From Woeseiaceae bacterium (GTDB taxonomy: Bacteria; Pseudomonadota; Gammaproteobacteria; Steroidobacterales; Woeseiaceae), in contig JANQLK010000013.1 in the NCBI GenBank assembly GCA_028280615.1, positions 1 to 38,919 on the forward strand: a stretch of 38,919 nucleotides of DNA, read 5' to 3'. The notes beneath the pieces are model-generated. The model was not told where the DNA came from. It ran no database searches and was given only the letters and a program-made list of their open reading frames with translations. The position numbers and the translations under genes are program-made. Below, in pieces: positions 1 to 7,512 of this stretch (the first letter of the stretch is position 1; the number at the start of each line of letters is the position of its first letter).

Positions 1-77
1 TGGCGCGCCCGACAGGATTCGAACCTGTGACCCCTGCCTTCGGAGGGCAGTACTCTATCCAGCTGAGCTACGGGCGC
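1..77 (-). tRNA. tRNA-Arg (anticodon CCG)
   Basis: Read on the minus strand, this folds as a complete cloverleaf. The acceptor stem GCGCCCG pairs with CGGGCGC, the anticodon stem CTGCC/GGCAG encloses the loop CTCCGAA, and the T arm ACAGG-TTCGAAT-CCTGT is standard. The middle of the loop gives anticodon CCG, which reads the arginine codon CGG. The discriminator base is G and the 3' CCA is encoded (positions 1-3), as in most gammaproteobacterial tRNAs. No other tRNA lies beside it within the window. Confidence 0.96.
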
Positions 78-133
78 CCGGTGCCGGGATTCTAGCGTAC
101 GCCGTTTTGCGGCGACAGCCTAAAGTTGTGATG

Positions 134-1054
134 TTAGAGCAGTCCGGCGGGCTCCAACCCCGGCACCTGCCGGATTCGCTCACGCAGAAAGTTGACGAAG
201 GCTCGAATGCGGGCGGGAAGCAGAACGGCCGGCATCCAGATGGCGTTCATTGGCAGGGTCGGTTGCCGGTAGGCCGGGAACAGCTCAACTACCTCGCCGG
301 CGTCGAGTGCCGGCTGAAACGCCCAGCGAGGACCGGCGTGAATACCGAATCCGGCGCGCACCGCGTCGACCGCCGAATGTACCGCGTTAATCGTGACGCG
401 GCCGCGGCGCGGGATGCTCACGCTCGTACCGTCGGGCGCAAGCAGCTTGAGCGGCTGCAGGCGGTTCGAAGCCGCAAAGAAAACGTGGTCGTGGTGAGCG
501 AGATCTTCGGGCCGCTGCGGCTGGCCGCGCCGCGCGAGGTAGGCTGGTGATGCCACCAGCACCCTCGGCACGTCAGCCAGCTTGCTGGCCTTCAGCGACG
601 AGTCGGGGAGGCGCCCTACGCGAATCGCGAGATCCACGGCCTCGGCCTTTAAGTCGACGAAGCCGCTCGCGAGCGTGAGTTCGACGTCCACGTCCGGGTG
701 CCGCTCGGCGAACTCGAGCAGCCAGCCGGCAACGTAGCGCCGGCCGAAATCGATCGGTGCGTTGACCTTCAAGAGACCCTTCGGCAGTTCCGCCTCGCCG
801 GCAACGTCGGCCTCGACCGCGGCAACCTGTCCCAGCAGCGACCGCATGCGTTCGTAATAGCGCTGGCCCGCCGGCGTTGGCCGGGAGCGTGCCTGTCCAC
901 GGTCGATGAGCTGCGTGCCCAGCCGCCGTTCGAGGCCGGTCAGCCGCCGCGATACGCTGGACGGCTCGACGTCTGCCTCCCGCGCTGCCGCGCGGATCGA
1001 GCCGAGCTCGACGATCCGGAGGAACAGCTCAATTTCAGCAAACGGCGTTTTCAT
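134..1054 (-). CDS. LysR-family transcriptional regulator
   Basis: A 306-residue LysR-type regulator. An N-terminal winged helix-turn-helix (about residues 5-60, containing GSIRAAAREADVEPSSVSRR) is followed by a type 2 periplasmic-binding-like effector domain from about residue 90 to the end. The N-terminus after the chosen ATG (MKTPFAEIELFLRIVE) is typical for the family and its length is normal. An in-frame TTG at 1102 would add 16 residues, but that extension would cover the palindrome at 1073-1091, so the ATG at 1052-1054 is preferred. The gene is divergent from the SDR at 1181, the classic arrangement for a LysR regulator that controls its neighbour and itself. The inducer cannot be read from the sequence. 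Confidence 0.93.
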   Translation of the reverse strand: MKTPFAEIELFLRIVELGSIRAAAREADVEPSSVSRRLTGLERRLGTQLIDRGQARSRPTPAGQRYYERMRSLLGQVAAVEADVAGEAELPKGLLKVNAPIDFGRRYVAGWLLEFAERHPDVDVELTLASGFVDLKAEAVDLAIRVGRLPDSSLKASKLADVPRVLVASPAYLARRGQPQRPEDLAHHDHVFFAASNRLQPLKLLAPDGTSVSIPRRGRVTINAVHSAVDAVRAGFGIHAGPRWAFQPALDAGEVVELFPAYRQPTLPMNAIWMPAVLLPARIRAFVNFLRERIRQVPGLEPAGLL

Positions 1055-1072
1055 ACAGTTTTTTGAGCCAAT

Positions 1073-1091
1073 TGTTGCGTTAAACGCAACA
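1073..1091. promoter_or_regulatory. Palindromic LysR-type operator candidate
   Basis: The sequence TGTTGCGTT-A-AACGCAACA is a perfect inverted repeat with 9-bp arms and a single central base. It contains the T-N11-A spacing typical of LysR-family boxes (T76 to A88 in the 1000s). It lies 19 nt from the LysR start and about 90 nt from the SDR start, in the shared divergent promoter region, where it could serve both autorepression and activation of the SDR gene. Confidence 0.75.
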
Positions 1092-1180
1092 TCATAGAGC
1101 AATTCTGCCGACTATTCAGACCTGCATGCAACACCTAGGCTATCTCTCGTCCTCACCACCTCACACTTAGGAGTAGAACC

Positions 1181-1948
1181 ATGCACACACCCCTCAAAGG
1201 CAAACTGGCCCTCGTCACGGGCGGCAGCCGCAACATCGGCCGGGAAACGGCCATCGAACTCGCCAAAGCCGGCGCCGACGTCGTGATCACCTACGTCTCG
1301 CAAAAGGAAGCCGCGGAAGCCACCGTCACCGAACTCGAGAGCCTGGGCGCGCGCGCCGCCGCCCTCAAGGTGAATTTGACCGGATCCGGTGAAATCGACG
1401 CTTTTGCCAGCGCGTTCTCGTCAGTTATCGAATCCTGGGGACGCAGCGACTTCGACATCCTGGTCAACAATGCCGGCACGCTCCGGCGCGCGCTATTCCA
1501 CGAGGTCTCCGAAGACGACCTCGACCACATCTTCCAGACGAACTACAAGAGCGTCTTCTTCCTGACCCAGAGGCTCGGCCCGAAGCTTGCGGACGGCGGG
1601 CGCATCGTCAACCTCGGTTCCGGCACGGCAAGAATCGCGTTCGGTCCGCTGGTCGCCTACGGCCCGCTGAAGGCCGCGCTGCAGAGTCTGACGCTGTACC
1701 TCGCGAGCTTCTTCGGCAGCCGCGGCATTACCGTCAATGCGGTTGCGCCGGGCGGACTCGACGACGATTTCAACGCCGATCTGTTCGAGGAAATGCCCGA
1801 GGCGCGCGACTACCTTCGCGGCAACACGGCGCTCGGTCGCATCGGCATGCCAGGGGACGTCTCCGGCGTCATCGCGTTTCTGTGCCGGCCCGAGGCCGGG
1901 TTCATCAGCGGCGCGGTCGTGAACGTCGACGGCGGCTATCATCTGTAG
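1181..1948 (+). CDS. SDR-family oxidoreductase (FabG-like)
   Basis: A 255-residue classical short-chain dehydrogenase/reductase, presumably a soluble NAD(P)-dependent carbonyl or hydroxyl oxidoreductase. The Rossmann dinucleotide motif TGGSRNIG is at residues 13-20, NNAG at 96-99, the catalytic serine is about 147, and the YxxxK pair is Y160/K164. The C-terminus has the usual GAVVNVDGG segment. A clear Shine-Dalgarno TAGGAG lies 7 nt before the ATG. Its position opposite a LysR regulator suggests inducible expression. The substrate is unknown; FabG-like annotation reflects the fold, not a demonstrated role in fatty acid synthesis. Confidence 0.92.
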   Translation: MHTPLKGKLALVTGGSRNIGRETAIELAKAGADVVITYVSQKEAAEATVTELESLGARAAALKVNLTGSGEIDAFASAFSSVIESWGRSDFDILVNNAGTLRRALFHEVSEDDLDHIFQTNYKSVFFLTQRLGPKLADGGRIVNLGSGTARIAFGPLVAYGPLKAALQSLTLYLASFFGSRGITVNAVAPGGLDDDFNADLFEEMPEARDYLRGNTALGRIGMPGDVSGVIAFLCRPEAGFISGAVVNVDGGYHL

Positions 1949-1949
1949 C

Positions 1950-1966
1950 GGACCTGCCGCAGGTCC
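1950..1966 (+). terminator. Short hairpin just after the SDR stop
   Basis: GGACCTG-CCG-CAGGTCC forms a perfect 7-bp stem with a 3-nt loop, starting 2 nt after the stop codon. There is no U-tract, so it is more likely an mRNA 3'-end stabilising or pausing hairpin than a full intrinsic terminator. Confidence 0.4.
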
Positions 1967-2045
1967 TCCAGCCGGATCCGATCGGGCGTGCCGGATACTG
2001 CAAGGTTCCAGCTTGCACCGGCGCTCGATCGGACCTGAACCTGGC

Positions 2046-2843
2046 TCAGATATCGAGGCTCACAAAGTAGCCGCTGTGTTTACGGACGTTGAGCACGCGC
2101 CCGTCGTCGAACAGCAGATACTGGCCCTTGATGCCTGACAGGCGCCCTTCAATCTCGGCGAGCTTGTCGAACGACAGGCTTTTGACCCTGGTCGGATAGC
2201 TGTCGACCGGATACGTGATCGTCCACACGTCCGTGTCATCGGTGATGTAGTCGCGAAACTCGGGAGCCGTCTCGTCGCTCAGCGACCGCTTTTTCTTAAG
2301 CAGATCTTCCTGGCTGACCTCGTTCTTGAGCATACGCTGCCAGTTGGTCTTGTCGGTCAGGAACGATTTCATGGCCACTTCGACGCAGCCGGCCGTGTAA
2401 CGATTCGGCACACGAGCGAAAACCATCGCTTCCGATGCGCCCTGGTCGATCCAGCGCGTCGGAAGCTGCGAACTCCGTGTAATGCCCACCTTGATCGCGG
2501 AGCTTTTCGCCAGGTACACGACCTGTTCGGTCAGGCAATGCGCTCTGGCCCATTCCATGTCGCGGGCTTCGCCCTCGTGCGCGCGGCATAGCTCGGGTCG
2601 AATGATGCACTCGCTTGCCGACGGCGAATTGCGAAAGCAGGGATAGCAGAACCCTTGTCCGAACGACTTTTTGGTCTGGCGGCCACATTCGATGCAGTTG
2701 ATCCGGCCGTCGAACGTAAGGCGCAGGGTGCGGCCGAGCAGGTCGTTCATGTCGACGAGATCGGCACCCACCGGCAGCTGATAGCGAACGGTCGAGTCGA
2801 GGGCGCTCCGCATCTTGCGCAAATTGCCGGCGTAGGCGGTCAC
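2046..2843 (-). CDS. DUF2797 family zinc protein
   Basis: A 265-residue cytoplasmic protein recognisable as DUF2797. The N-terminal GNLRKM segment is followed by a cysteine-rich zinc-ribbon-like section (C50, C53, C66, C69, C79, C86). A GIY-YIG-like core follows, with VVYLAKSSAIKVGITR near residue 108 and a conserved arginine and tryptophan shortly after (PTRWIDQGA). Family members are widespread in bacteria and archaea but have no proven activity; the GIY-YIG resemblance hints at nucleic-acid binding or cleavage. The start is GTG (2841-2843), chosen because the family usually includes the GNLxKM stretch; an ATG ten codons later would remove it. It is divergent from the DUF3127 gene. Confidence 0.88.
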   Translation of the reverse strand: MTAYAGNLRKMRSALDSTVRYQLPVGADLVDMNDLLGRTLRLTFDGRINCIECGRQTKKSFGQGFCYPCFRNSPSASECIIRPELCRAHEGEARDMEWARAHCLTEQVVYLAKSSAIKVGITRSSQLPTRWIDQGASEAMVFARVPNRYTAGCVEVAMKSFLTDKTNWQRMLKNEVSQEDLLKKKRSLSDETAPEFRDYITDDTDVWTITYPVDSYPTRVKSLSFDKLAEIEGRLSGIKGQYLLFDDGRVLNVRKHSGYFVSLDI

Positions 2844-3009
2844 GGTTTGCTTCGTCCCTGTGGTAGCACACCCGCAGTCTGGTGGCCGCAGGCGTTCCGG
2901 GCAACCGGAATCCGGCCCGCGGCTCGGAATATCTCAATCATGAACCGACTTCTGCATGGCCACATGCGAGCAACGATGCTAGGGTTTCAGGTCGTCACAC
3001 CGAGAGCAC

Positions 3010-3378
3010 ATGAGGGTTCGCGCCGTGGAACTTGCTGGAAAAATCACTCACGTTCTGGAAGAGAAATCCGGCACGTCGGCGCGTGGCCCCTGGCGCAAGC
3101 AGGAGTACGTGATCGAAATCCCCGGGGACTACCCGAAGCAGGTCTGCTTTATGGTCTGGGGCGACAAGATCGATCAGTTCGGGATCGCCGAGGGCCAGGA
3201 CCTGACCGTGCACTTCGATCTCGAGAGTCGGGAATACAACGGTCGCTGGTACACCGACGTGAAGGCGTGGCGCGTCGAGCACACCGAAGCGGACGGGCAG
3301 CCGCAGGCCGAGGACAGTCCGCCGCCGCCCAGGGAGCCGCCGCCGGCGACGGATTTCGACGACGATATTCCGTTTTAG
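3010..3378 (+). CDS. DUF3127 protein with SSB-like C-terminal tip
   Basis: About 122 residues. The body (VELAGKITHVLEEKSG, then ARGPWRKQEYVIE, later NGRWYTDVKAWRVE) matches DUF3127, a small beta-rich OB-fold-like family. A proline- and acid-rich linker (about residues 97-112) leads to a terminal DFDDDIPF. That is the same acidic tip that ends E. coli-type single-stranded DNA-binding protein, where it docks repair and replication partners. An in-frame GTG at 3025, preceded by GAGGG at a good spacing, is an equally plausible start and gives the family-typical N-terminus; 3010 is the longer choice. A role at ssDNA or in SSB-partner recruitment is inference. Confidence 0.88.
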   Translation: MRVRAVELAGKITHVLEEKSGTSARGPWRKQEYVIEIPGDYPKQVCFMVWGDKIDQFGIAEGQDLTVHFDLESREYNGRWYTDVKAWRVEHTEADGQPQAEDSPPPPREPPPATDFDDDIPF

Positions 3379-3751
3379 CAATCGCACCGCGCGCGGCCGG
3401 GCAATCCGAAACCGCGCATCTTTCGCAGCCTGCACGACCGCATCGACTGCTGCGTCGGCAACGTCGGTTCGCCGAATACGCCGGTCCTGCGCAAGCTGTA
3501 AGCACACGAAGCGCTGACGCGTAATCAAACTCCCGGCCGACCGCTGACGGCCGAGGCGGTGTCAAGAATCCGGGACATTCCGTAGGAGCGGCATCCTGCC
3601 GCGATAAGCCGTTGATAGTTGGCCCCTGATCGCGGCTGGAAGCCGCTCCTACGATAACTTTGGGGTTTTCACGCAGTCCCCTTTGGCGGGTTTTCGCATC
3701 GTTTTCCGATCTATCAGGTAAGGACGCGGTTTTGCGCTAAGGAAAACAACA
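3379..3751. other. Intergenic region with REP-like pair
   Basis: This 373-bp gap holds no convincing gene. Immediately after the DUF3127 stop the same frame stays open for about 39 codons to a TAA near 3501. That stretch reads plausibly as protein but has no start, so it may be a remnant or chance. A REP-like inverted pair occupies 3582-3652. The final part carries the ribosome site AAGGA ahead of the thioesterase gene at 3752. I see no clear sigma70 promoter. Confidence 0.6.
3582..3652. repeat. REP-like palindromic pair (BIME-type)
   Basis: Two 24-nt elements in inverted orientation: one begins GTAGGAGCGGC at 3582, the other ends GCCGCTCCTAC at 3652. They differ at only two positions, and those two differences compensate, so each copy keeps its own internal GCGGC/GCCGC-type hairpin. 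About 23 nt separate them. The GTAGGAGCGGC head matches REP sequences common in gammaproteobacteria such as Pseudomonas, which are mobilised in trans by RAYT transposases. No RAYT gene is present in this window. Confidence 0.8.
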
Positions 3752-4330
3752 ATGAACCTGTATCTGCGACTGCTGCTGGTCTGGCTCCGGAATCTCTCCG
3801 GCGCGAAGCGGCATTATTCGCACACGAGCGAGAGCCGCTTTCGCGTATTGCCGCTCGACCTCGACGCGTTCGGCCACATGAACAATGGCCGCTACCTGCA
3901 GATCATGGACGTTGCGCGCACCGAATGGATGATCCAGACGGGCGTGGCCGGGACGATTCGCGCCGAACGCTGGTCGCCGATCCTGGGCGGCGGCGTCATC
4001 CGCTACCGCCACTCGCTCAGGCTGATGCAGTTCTACAGGGTCCGTACGCGCCTCCTGGGCTGGGACCATCGCTGGTTTTATCTCGAACACAGCTTCGCGG
4101 ACCGCCACGGCCGCTGCGTGGCCGTCGGCGTGACCCGTGCCGGCCTGCGTAACGCCGGCGGCTGGGTAGACGCGCATGACGTCGCCGATCTCGTGCATCC
4201 CGGCGCGAGTTCGCCGCAAATCCCCGCGCACGTGCACGACTGGATCAGCATCGAGGAAGACATGTTTCGTCACGGGCAGGAGCAGCGCGCGGCCGGTGCC
4301 CGGGATGCCAGCTACCGGACGGTTGGCTGA
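3752..4330 (+). CDS. Acyl-CoA thioesterase-like hotdog protein
   Basis: A 192-residue single-hotdog protein of the 4HBT/THEM6-like type. The diagnostic motif LDLDAFGHMNNGRYLQIMD lies near residues 35-53, with the Asp/His/Asn pattern of 4-hydroxybenzoyl-CoA-type thioesterases. Hydrolysis of an acyl thioester is the expected reaction; the substrate is unknown. The N-terminus is hydrophobic (LYLRLLLVWL), suggesting membrane association. The ATG follows AAGGA with 8-nt spacing. The stop overlaps the next start as TGATG, so translation is probably coupled to the RND exporter, which suggests that a released fatty acid or lipid is what the exporter handles. Confidence 0.86.
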   Translation: MNLYLRLLLVWLRNLSGAKRHYSHTSESRFRVLPLDLDAFGHMNNGRYLQIMDVARTEWMIQTGVAGTIRAERWSPILGGGVIRYRHSLRLMQFYRVRTRLLGWDHRWFYLEHSFADRHGRCVAVGVTRAGLRNAGGWVDAHDVADLVHPGASSPQIPAHVHDWISIEEDMFRHGQEQRAAGARDASYRTVG

Positions 4331-7300
4331 TGTTTGCCGCCGGCGAGCATACAACGCGGTTCTTCGAACGCATTACGGCGCGTCCCTGGCTGGCGCTCGG
4401 CATCGCCGCGCTAACGATCGCCAGCACGGGATTCGGCTTGACGAAGCTGGTCAAGGACACCTCGGTAAAGGCGTTCATTCCCGCCGGCCACGAATCGTTG
4501 ATAGCGGACGCCAAGGCCGCCGACGTCTTCGGCTTATCCGACACGATTGCCGTCGCCGTGATTACGACCGACGGCGGTTCCGTCTTCACACCGGACATTC
4601 TGAGCCTGATCGACCGGCTGTCGATCGAACTCGCGGACCTGCCCAACGTGCGTCACGACCGCATCGCGAGCCTCGCCACCGAATCGTCGATCAGCGGCGA
4701 AGACGGCAGCGTGTACGTCGACCCCTATGTGCAGCCGTTCGCGATGGACGAGGCCTTCGCGAACGACAGCCGCGCGCGCTGGGAGCGGATGACGCCGCAC
4801 CGCGGCACCCTGGTCAGCGAGGACGGCAGCGGCGCGGTCATCATGGCCGAACTCATCGATTCCGGGATCGCCGACGAAACCTACCTTGCCGTGCTCGGGA
4901 TCGTCGACGGCATCGCGATGGACGGCGTCGAACTGCACGTCGCGGGCCCCGCGGCCGTCAGCGGCTACCTGAGCCGCTACATCGACGAGGACGCGCGCAA
5001 GCTGCAGCCGCTGGTCTTCGTGCTCGTACTCGGTTTCATTTACCTGGCGTTCCGGCGCGCAGTGTCGCTACCCGGACCCCTTCTGGTGGTAGTCGGCTCT
5101 GCCGCCGGGGCGCTGGGACTCATGGGTTTGAGCGGCATCCCCTACTACGCGATCACCAACGCGCTGCCCGTGATCATCGTCGCGATCTCGGTCGCCGACG
5201 CCATTCACATCCTGTCGGCGTACTACCAGCGCCGCGAGCAGTACCCGGACGCCTCGGTGCGGGAGCTCGTCGTGGCTGCGATGTCGGCCATGGCAAGGCC
5301 GATCACGCTGACGACGGTCACGACCATCGCGGGTTTCTCAGGCATCGCGGCGATGTCGATCATGCCGCCGATTACCTGGTTCGCGATCTTCGCCTCGCTC
5401 GGCGTGCTGCTCGCCTGGGCGTTTTCCATGTTCGCGCTGCCGAACATGCTGCTGCTGATCCGTCCCGGCCGGAGCCCGGCGTTTGCCACCTGGCGGGAAG
5501 GCCGGCCCAGCGGCACGGGTCGTGCCCTGGCCTGGCTCGGCACGTTCTCGCCGCTGCGCTACCAGGGCGTGCTGCTCGTGTTCCTGCTCGTGACGGTCGT
5601 CGCCGCCTACGGCGCGCTCAAGCTGCGCGTCGACCGCTCGCAGGTCGAAAACTTCGCGGCCGATGAACCCATACGCATCGCCGACGAGATCATCAACGAG
5701 ACCTTCGCGGGCACGGCCTTCCTCGACGTGATCGTCGAATCCGACGAGCCCGGCGGCCTGTTGCGCGTTGACACGATGATCAGGGTGCGTGAGCTGCAGG
5801 CGTTTTTCGAATCGCTGCCGCACGTAAACAAGACCGTTTCGATCGTCGACTACGTGAGCCAGCTGCACGGCGCGCTCGAGGAGCTGCCCCAGGCCGAGAT
5901 CGACGCGCGGCGTCTGCCGACGAGTGACGAGCTGCTCGCCGAAACGCTGTTCGTCTACGAGATCACGGGCGATCCGGCGGACTTCGAGGAGGAGATCGAC
6001 GCCGACTACCGGCATGCGCTGATCCGCGGCGTGCTCGATGCGCACTACTTCAGCCAGAACCGGCTGGCCGTCGAGTCGCTCGAGCGCTACATCGAGCAGA
6101 ACTTTAATCAGCCGGGCCTTCGGGCGACGCTGACGGGTGACGTCAACGTCAGCTATCACTGGATGAACAGCCTCATGGAGTCGCACTTCAAGGGCGTGGT
6201 CCTGTCGCTGACGCTCGTCCTCGCCGCATCGATTGTCGTATTTCGCTCTCCGGGCGCCGGCCTCGTATCGGTCGTGCCGGTCGTGTTCACGGTGCTCGTG
6301 CTGTACGCCTGCATGGGCTATCTCGGCATCTACCTCGAGCCCGCGACGTCGATGTTCGCGGCGATTGCCCTGGGCGTAGGCGTCGACTTCGCGATACATC
6401 TCGTCGAGCGGCTGCGGACGGCGACCGAAGAATACGACGGCGATCTCGGCAAGGCTATCGATCGCGCGCTGCCGCCCGTGGCCCGCGCCTGCTTCTTCAA
6501 CTCGGCCGCGCTCGGCCTCGGGTTCTCGGTGCTGCTCGTCAGCGACCTGCCGACGCTCATGCGTTTCGGCGGGCTCGTCGCGCTGGCGTCGCTCGCGAGC
6601 TACTTCGCGGCGCTCATTATCGTGCCGGCGATGTTCGCGGCCGAGCGCGCCTGGTTCGGCCAGAACTTAAGGGCCCGTCACCCGTCGCGCGTTCCGCTGA
6701 GCCTTGCCGTCATCGCCGCGATCATCGCGGGCCTGTTCGGCAGCGACGCCCTCGCCGGAAGCGCGGAAGCCGATCGTATCGCCCGCGCCGTGGCCGATCG
6801 TCAGGAGGGCGCCGCCACGCGGCGGATTATCGACATGACGGTGACGGATCGCCGGGGCCGCAGCGAAACGCGTGTTGCCCTGGTGCACAAGCAAAGCGGC
6901 GACAAGCTGCGCACGACGCGCATCACGTTTCTCAAGCCAAAGAAGTTTCGCGACATGACGTTCCTGAGTCACGACTACCTGGAGCCGGGCGCGGCCGACG
7001 GCCGCTGGATGTACCTGCCCGCGGCGCAGCGCGTGCGCAGCATCCCGTCCGGGCGCCGCGGCGACGCGTTCTTCGGTACGGATTTCTCCTACGAGGACAT
7101 GCAGTCGGAACTCAAATTCAAGCTCGACGACTGGCGCTTCGAGTACGGCGGCGAGTTCCCCGCGGACAGCGGCACTCACCATCGCCTTTCCGGCACGCCC
7201 GGGAACGAGCGTATCGCGAGGGAGCTGGGTTACGGCAGCTTCACGGCCGTCATCGACGGGAGCACGTGGATGCCTGTGAGGATCGAGTTCACGGACGCAA

Positions 7301-7509
7301 GGCGGCGGCCGCTCAAGACGATCGAGGTGCTGTCCGTCGAGCGGATCGGCGAGATCTGGACGCCGGGCAGAATCGTCGCGACCAACCACCAGACCGGGCA
7401 TCGCACCGAGTTCGTCTTTCGCAGCACGCAGTATCACGCGAGCCTCGACCAGCGCCTGTTCGACGCGCGCACGCTAGGCCGCGGGCTGAGCGCGATCGGT
7501 GGGGACTGA
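4330..7509 (+). CDS. RND/MMPL exporter fused to LolA-like domain
   Basis: 1059 residues. Residues 1-780 form an MMPL/RND permease: a first membrane helix near 17-37, a large periplasmic loop, a membrane bundle from about 230, then a second loop-plus-bundle repeat ending near 775. This is the half-size RND type used for lipids and hopanoids. At about 788-809 comes a signal-peptide-like segment (LSLAVIAAIIAGLFG then DALA). Residues 815-1059 form a periplasmic outer-membrane lipoprotein-sorting (LolA-like) domain with KPKKFRDMTFLSHDYLEPG and DGRWMYLPAAQRVR. These two modules are usually separate neighbouring genes. No ATG, GTG or TTG lies at the junction, so this reads as a true fusion. It is coupled to the thioesterase upstream and the beta-barrel downstream. 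Confidence 0.9.
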   Translation: MFAAGEHTTRFFERITARPWLALGIAALTIASTGFGLTKLVKDTSVKAFIPAGHESLIADAKAADVFGLSDTIAVAVITTDGGSVFTPDILSLIDRLSIELADLPNVRHDRIASLATESSISGEDGSVYVDPYVQPFAMDEAFANDSRARWERMTPHRGTLVSEDGSGAVIMAELIDSGIADETYLAVLGIVDGIAMDGVELHVAGPAAVSGYLSRYIDEDARKLQPLVFVLVLGFIYLAFRRAVSLPGPLLVVVGSAAGALGLMGLSGIPYYAITNALPVIIVAISVADAIHILSAYYQRREQYPDASVRELVVAAMSAMARPITLTTVTTIAGFSGIAAMSIMPPITWFAIFASLGVLLAWAFSMFALPNMLLLIRPGRSPAFATWREGRPSGTGRALAWLGTFSPLRYQGVLLVFLLVTVVAAYGALKLRVDRSQVENFAADEPIRIADEIINETFAGTAFLDVIVESDEPGGLLRVDTMIRVRELQAFFESLPHVNKTVSIVDYVSQLHGALEELPQAEIDARRLPTSDELLAETLFVYEITGDPADFEEEIDADYRHALIRGVLDAHYFSQNRLAVESLERYIEQNFNQPGLRATLTGDVNVSYHWMNSLMESHFKGVVLSLTLVLAASIVVFRSPGAGLVSVVPVVFTVLVLYACMGYLGIYLEPATSMFAAIALGVGVDFAIHLVERLRTATEEYDGDLGKAIDRALPPVARACFFNSAALGLGFSVLLVSDLPTLMRFGGLVALASLASYFAALIIVPAMFAAERAWFGQNLRARHPSRVPLSLAVIAAIIAGLFGSDALAGSAEADRIARAVADRQEGAATRRIIDMTVTDRRGRSETRVALVHKQSGDKLRTTRITFLKPKKFRDMTFLSHDYLEPGAADGRWMYLPAAQRVRSIPSGRRGDAFFGTDFSYEDMQSELKFKLDDWRFEYGGEFPADSGTHHRLSGTPGNERIARELGYGSFTAVIDGSTWMPVRIEFTDARRRPLKTIEVLSVERIGEIWTPGRIVATNHQTGHRTEFVFRSTQYHASLDQRLFDARTLGRGLSAIGGD

Positions 7510-7512
7510 GCG

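Noticed and set aside
1055..1102. Longer LysR start at a TTG
   Set aside because: It adds a segment unlike the family and would run through the palindromic operator.
3379..3501. In-frame extension after the DUF3127 stop
   Set aside because: It has no start codon, and the terminal DDDIPF tip must be C-terminal to work. A readthrough product is possible but unsupported.
4176..5666. A 496-codon rightward open frame inside the RND gene
   Set aside because: The product is arginine-rich and low complexity, as expected for an out-of-frame reading; the RND frame shows clear family motifs.
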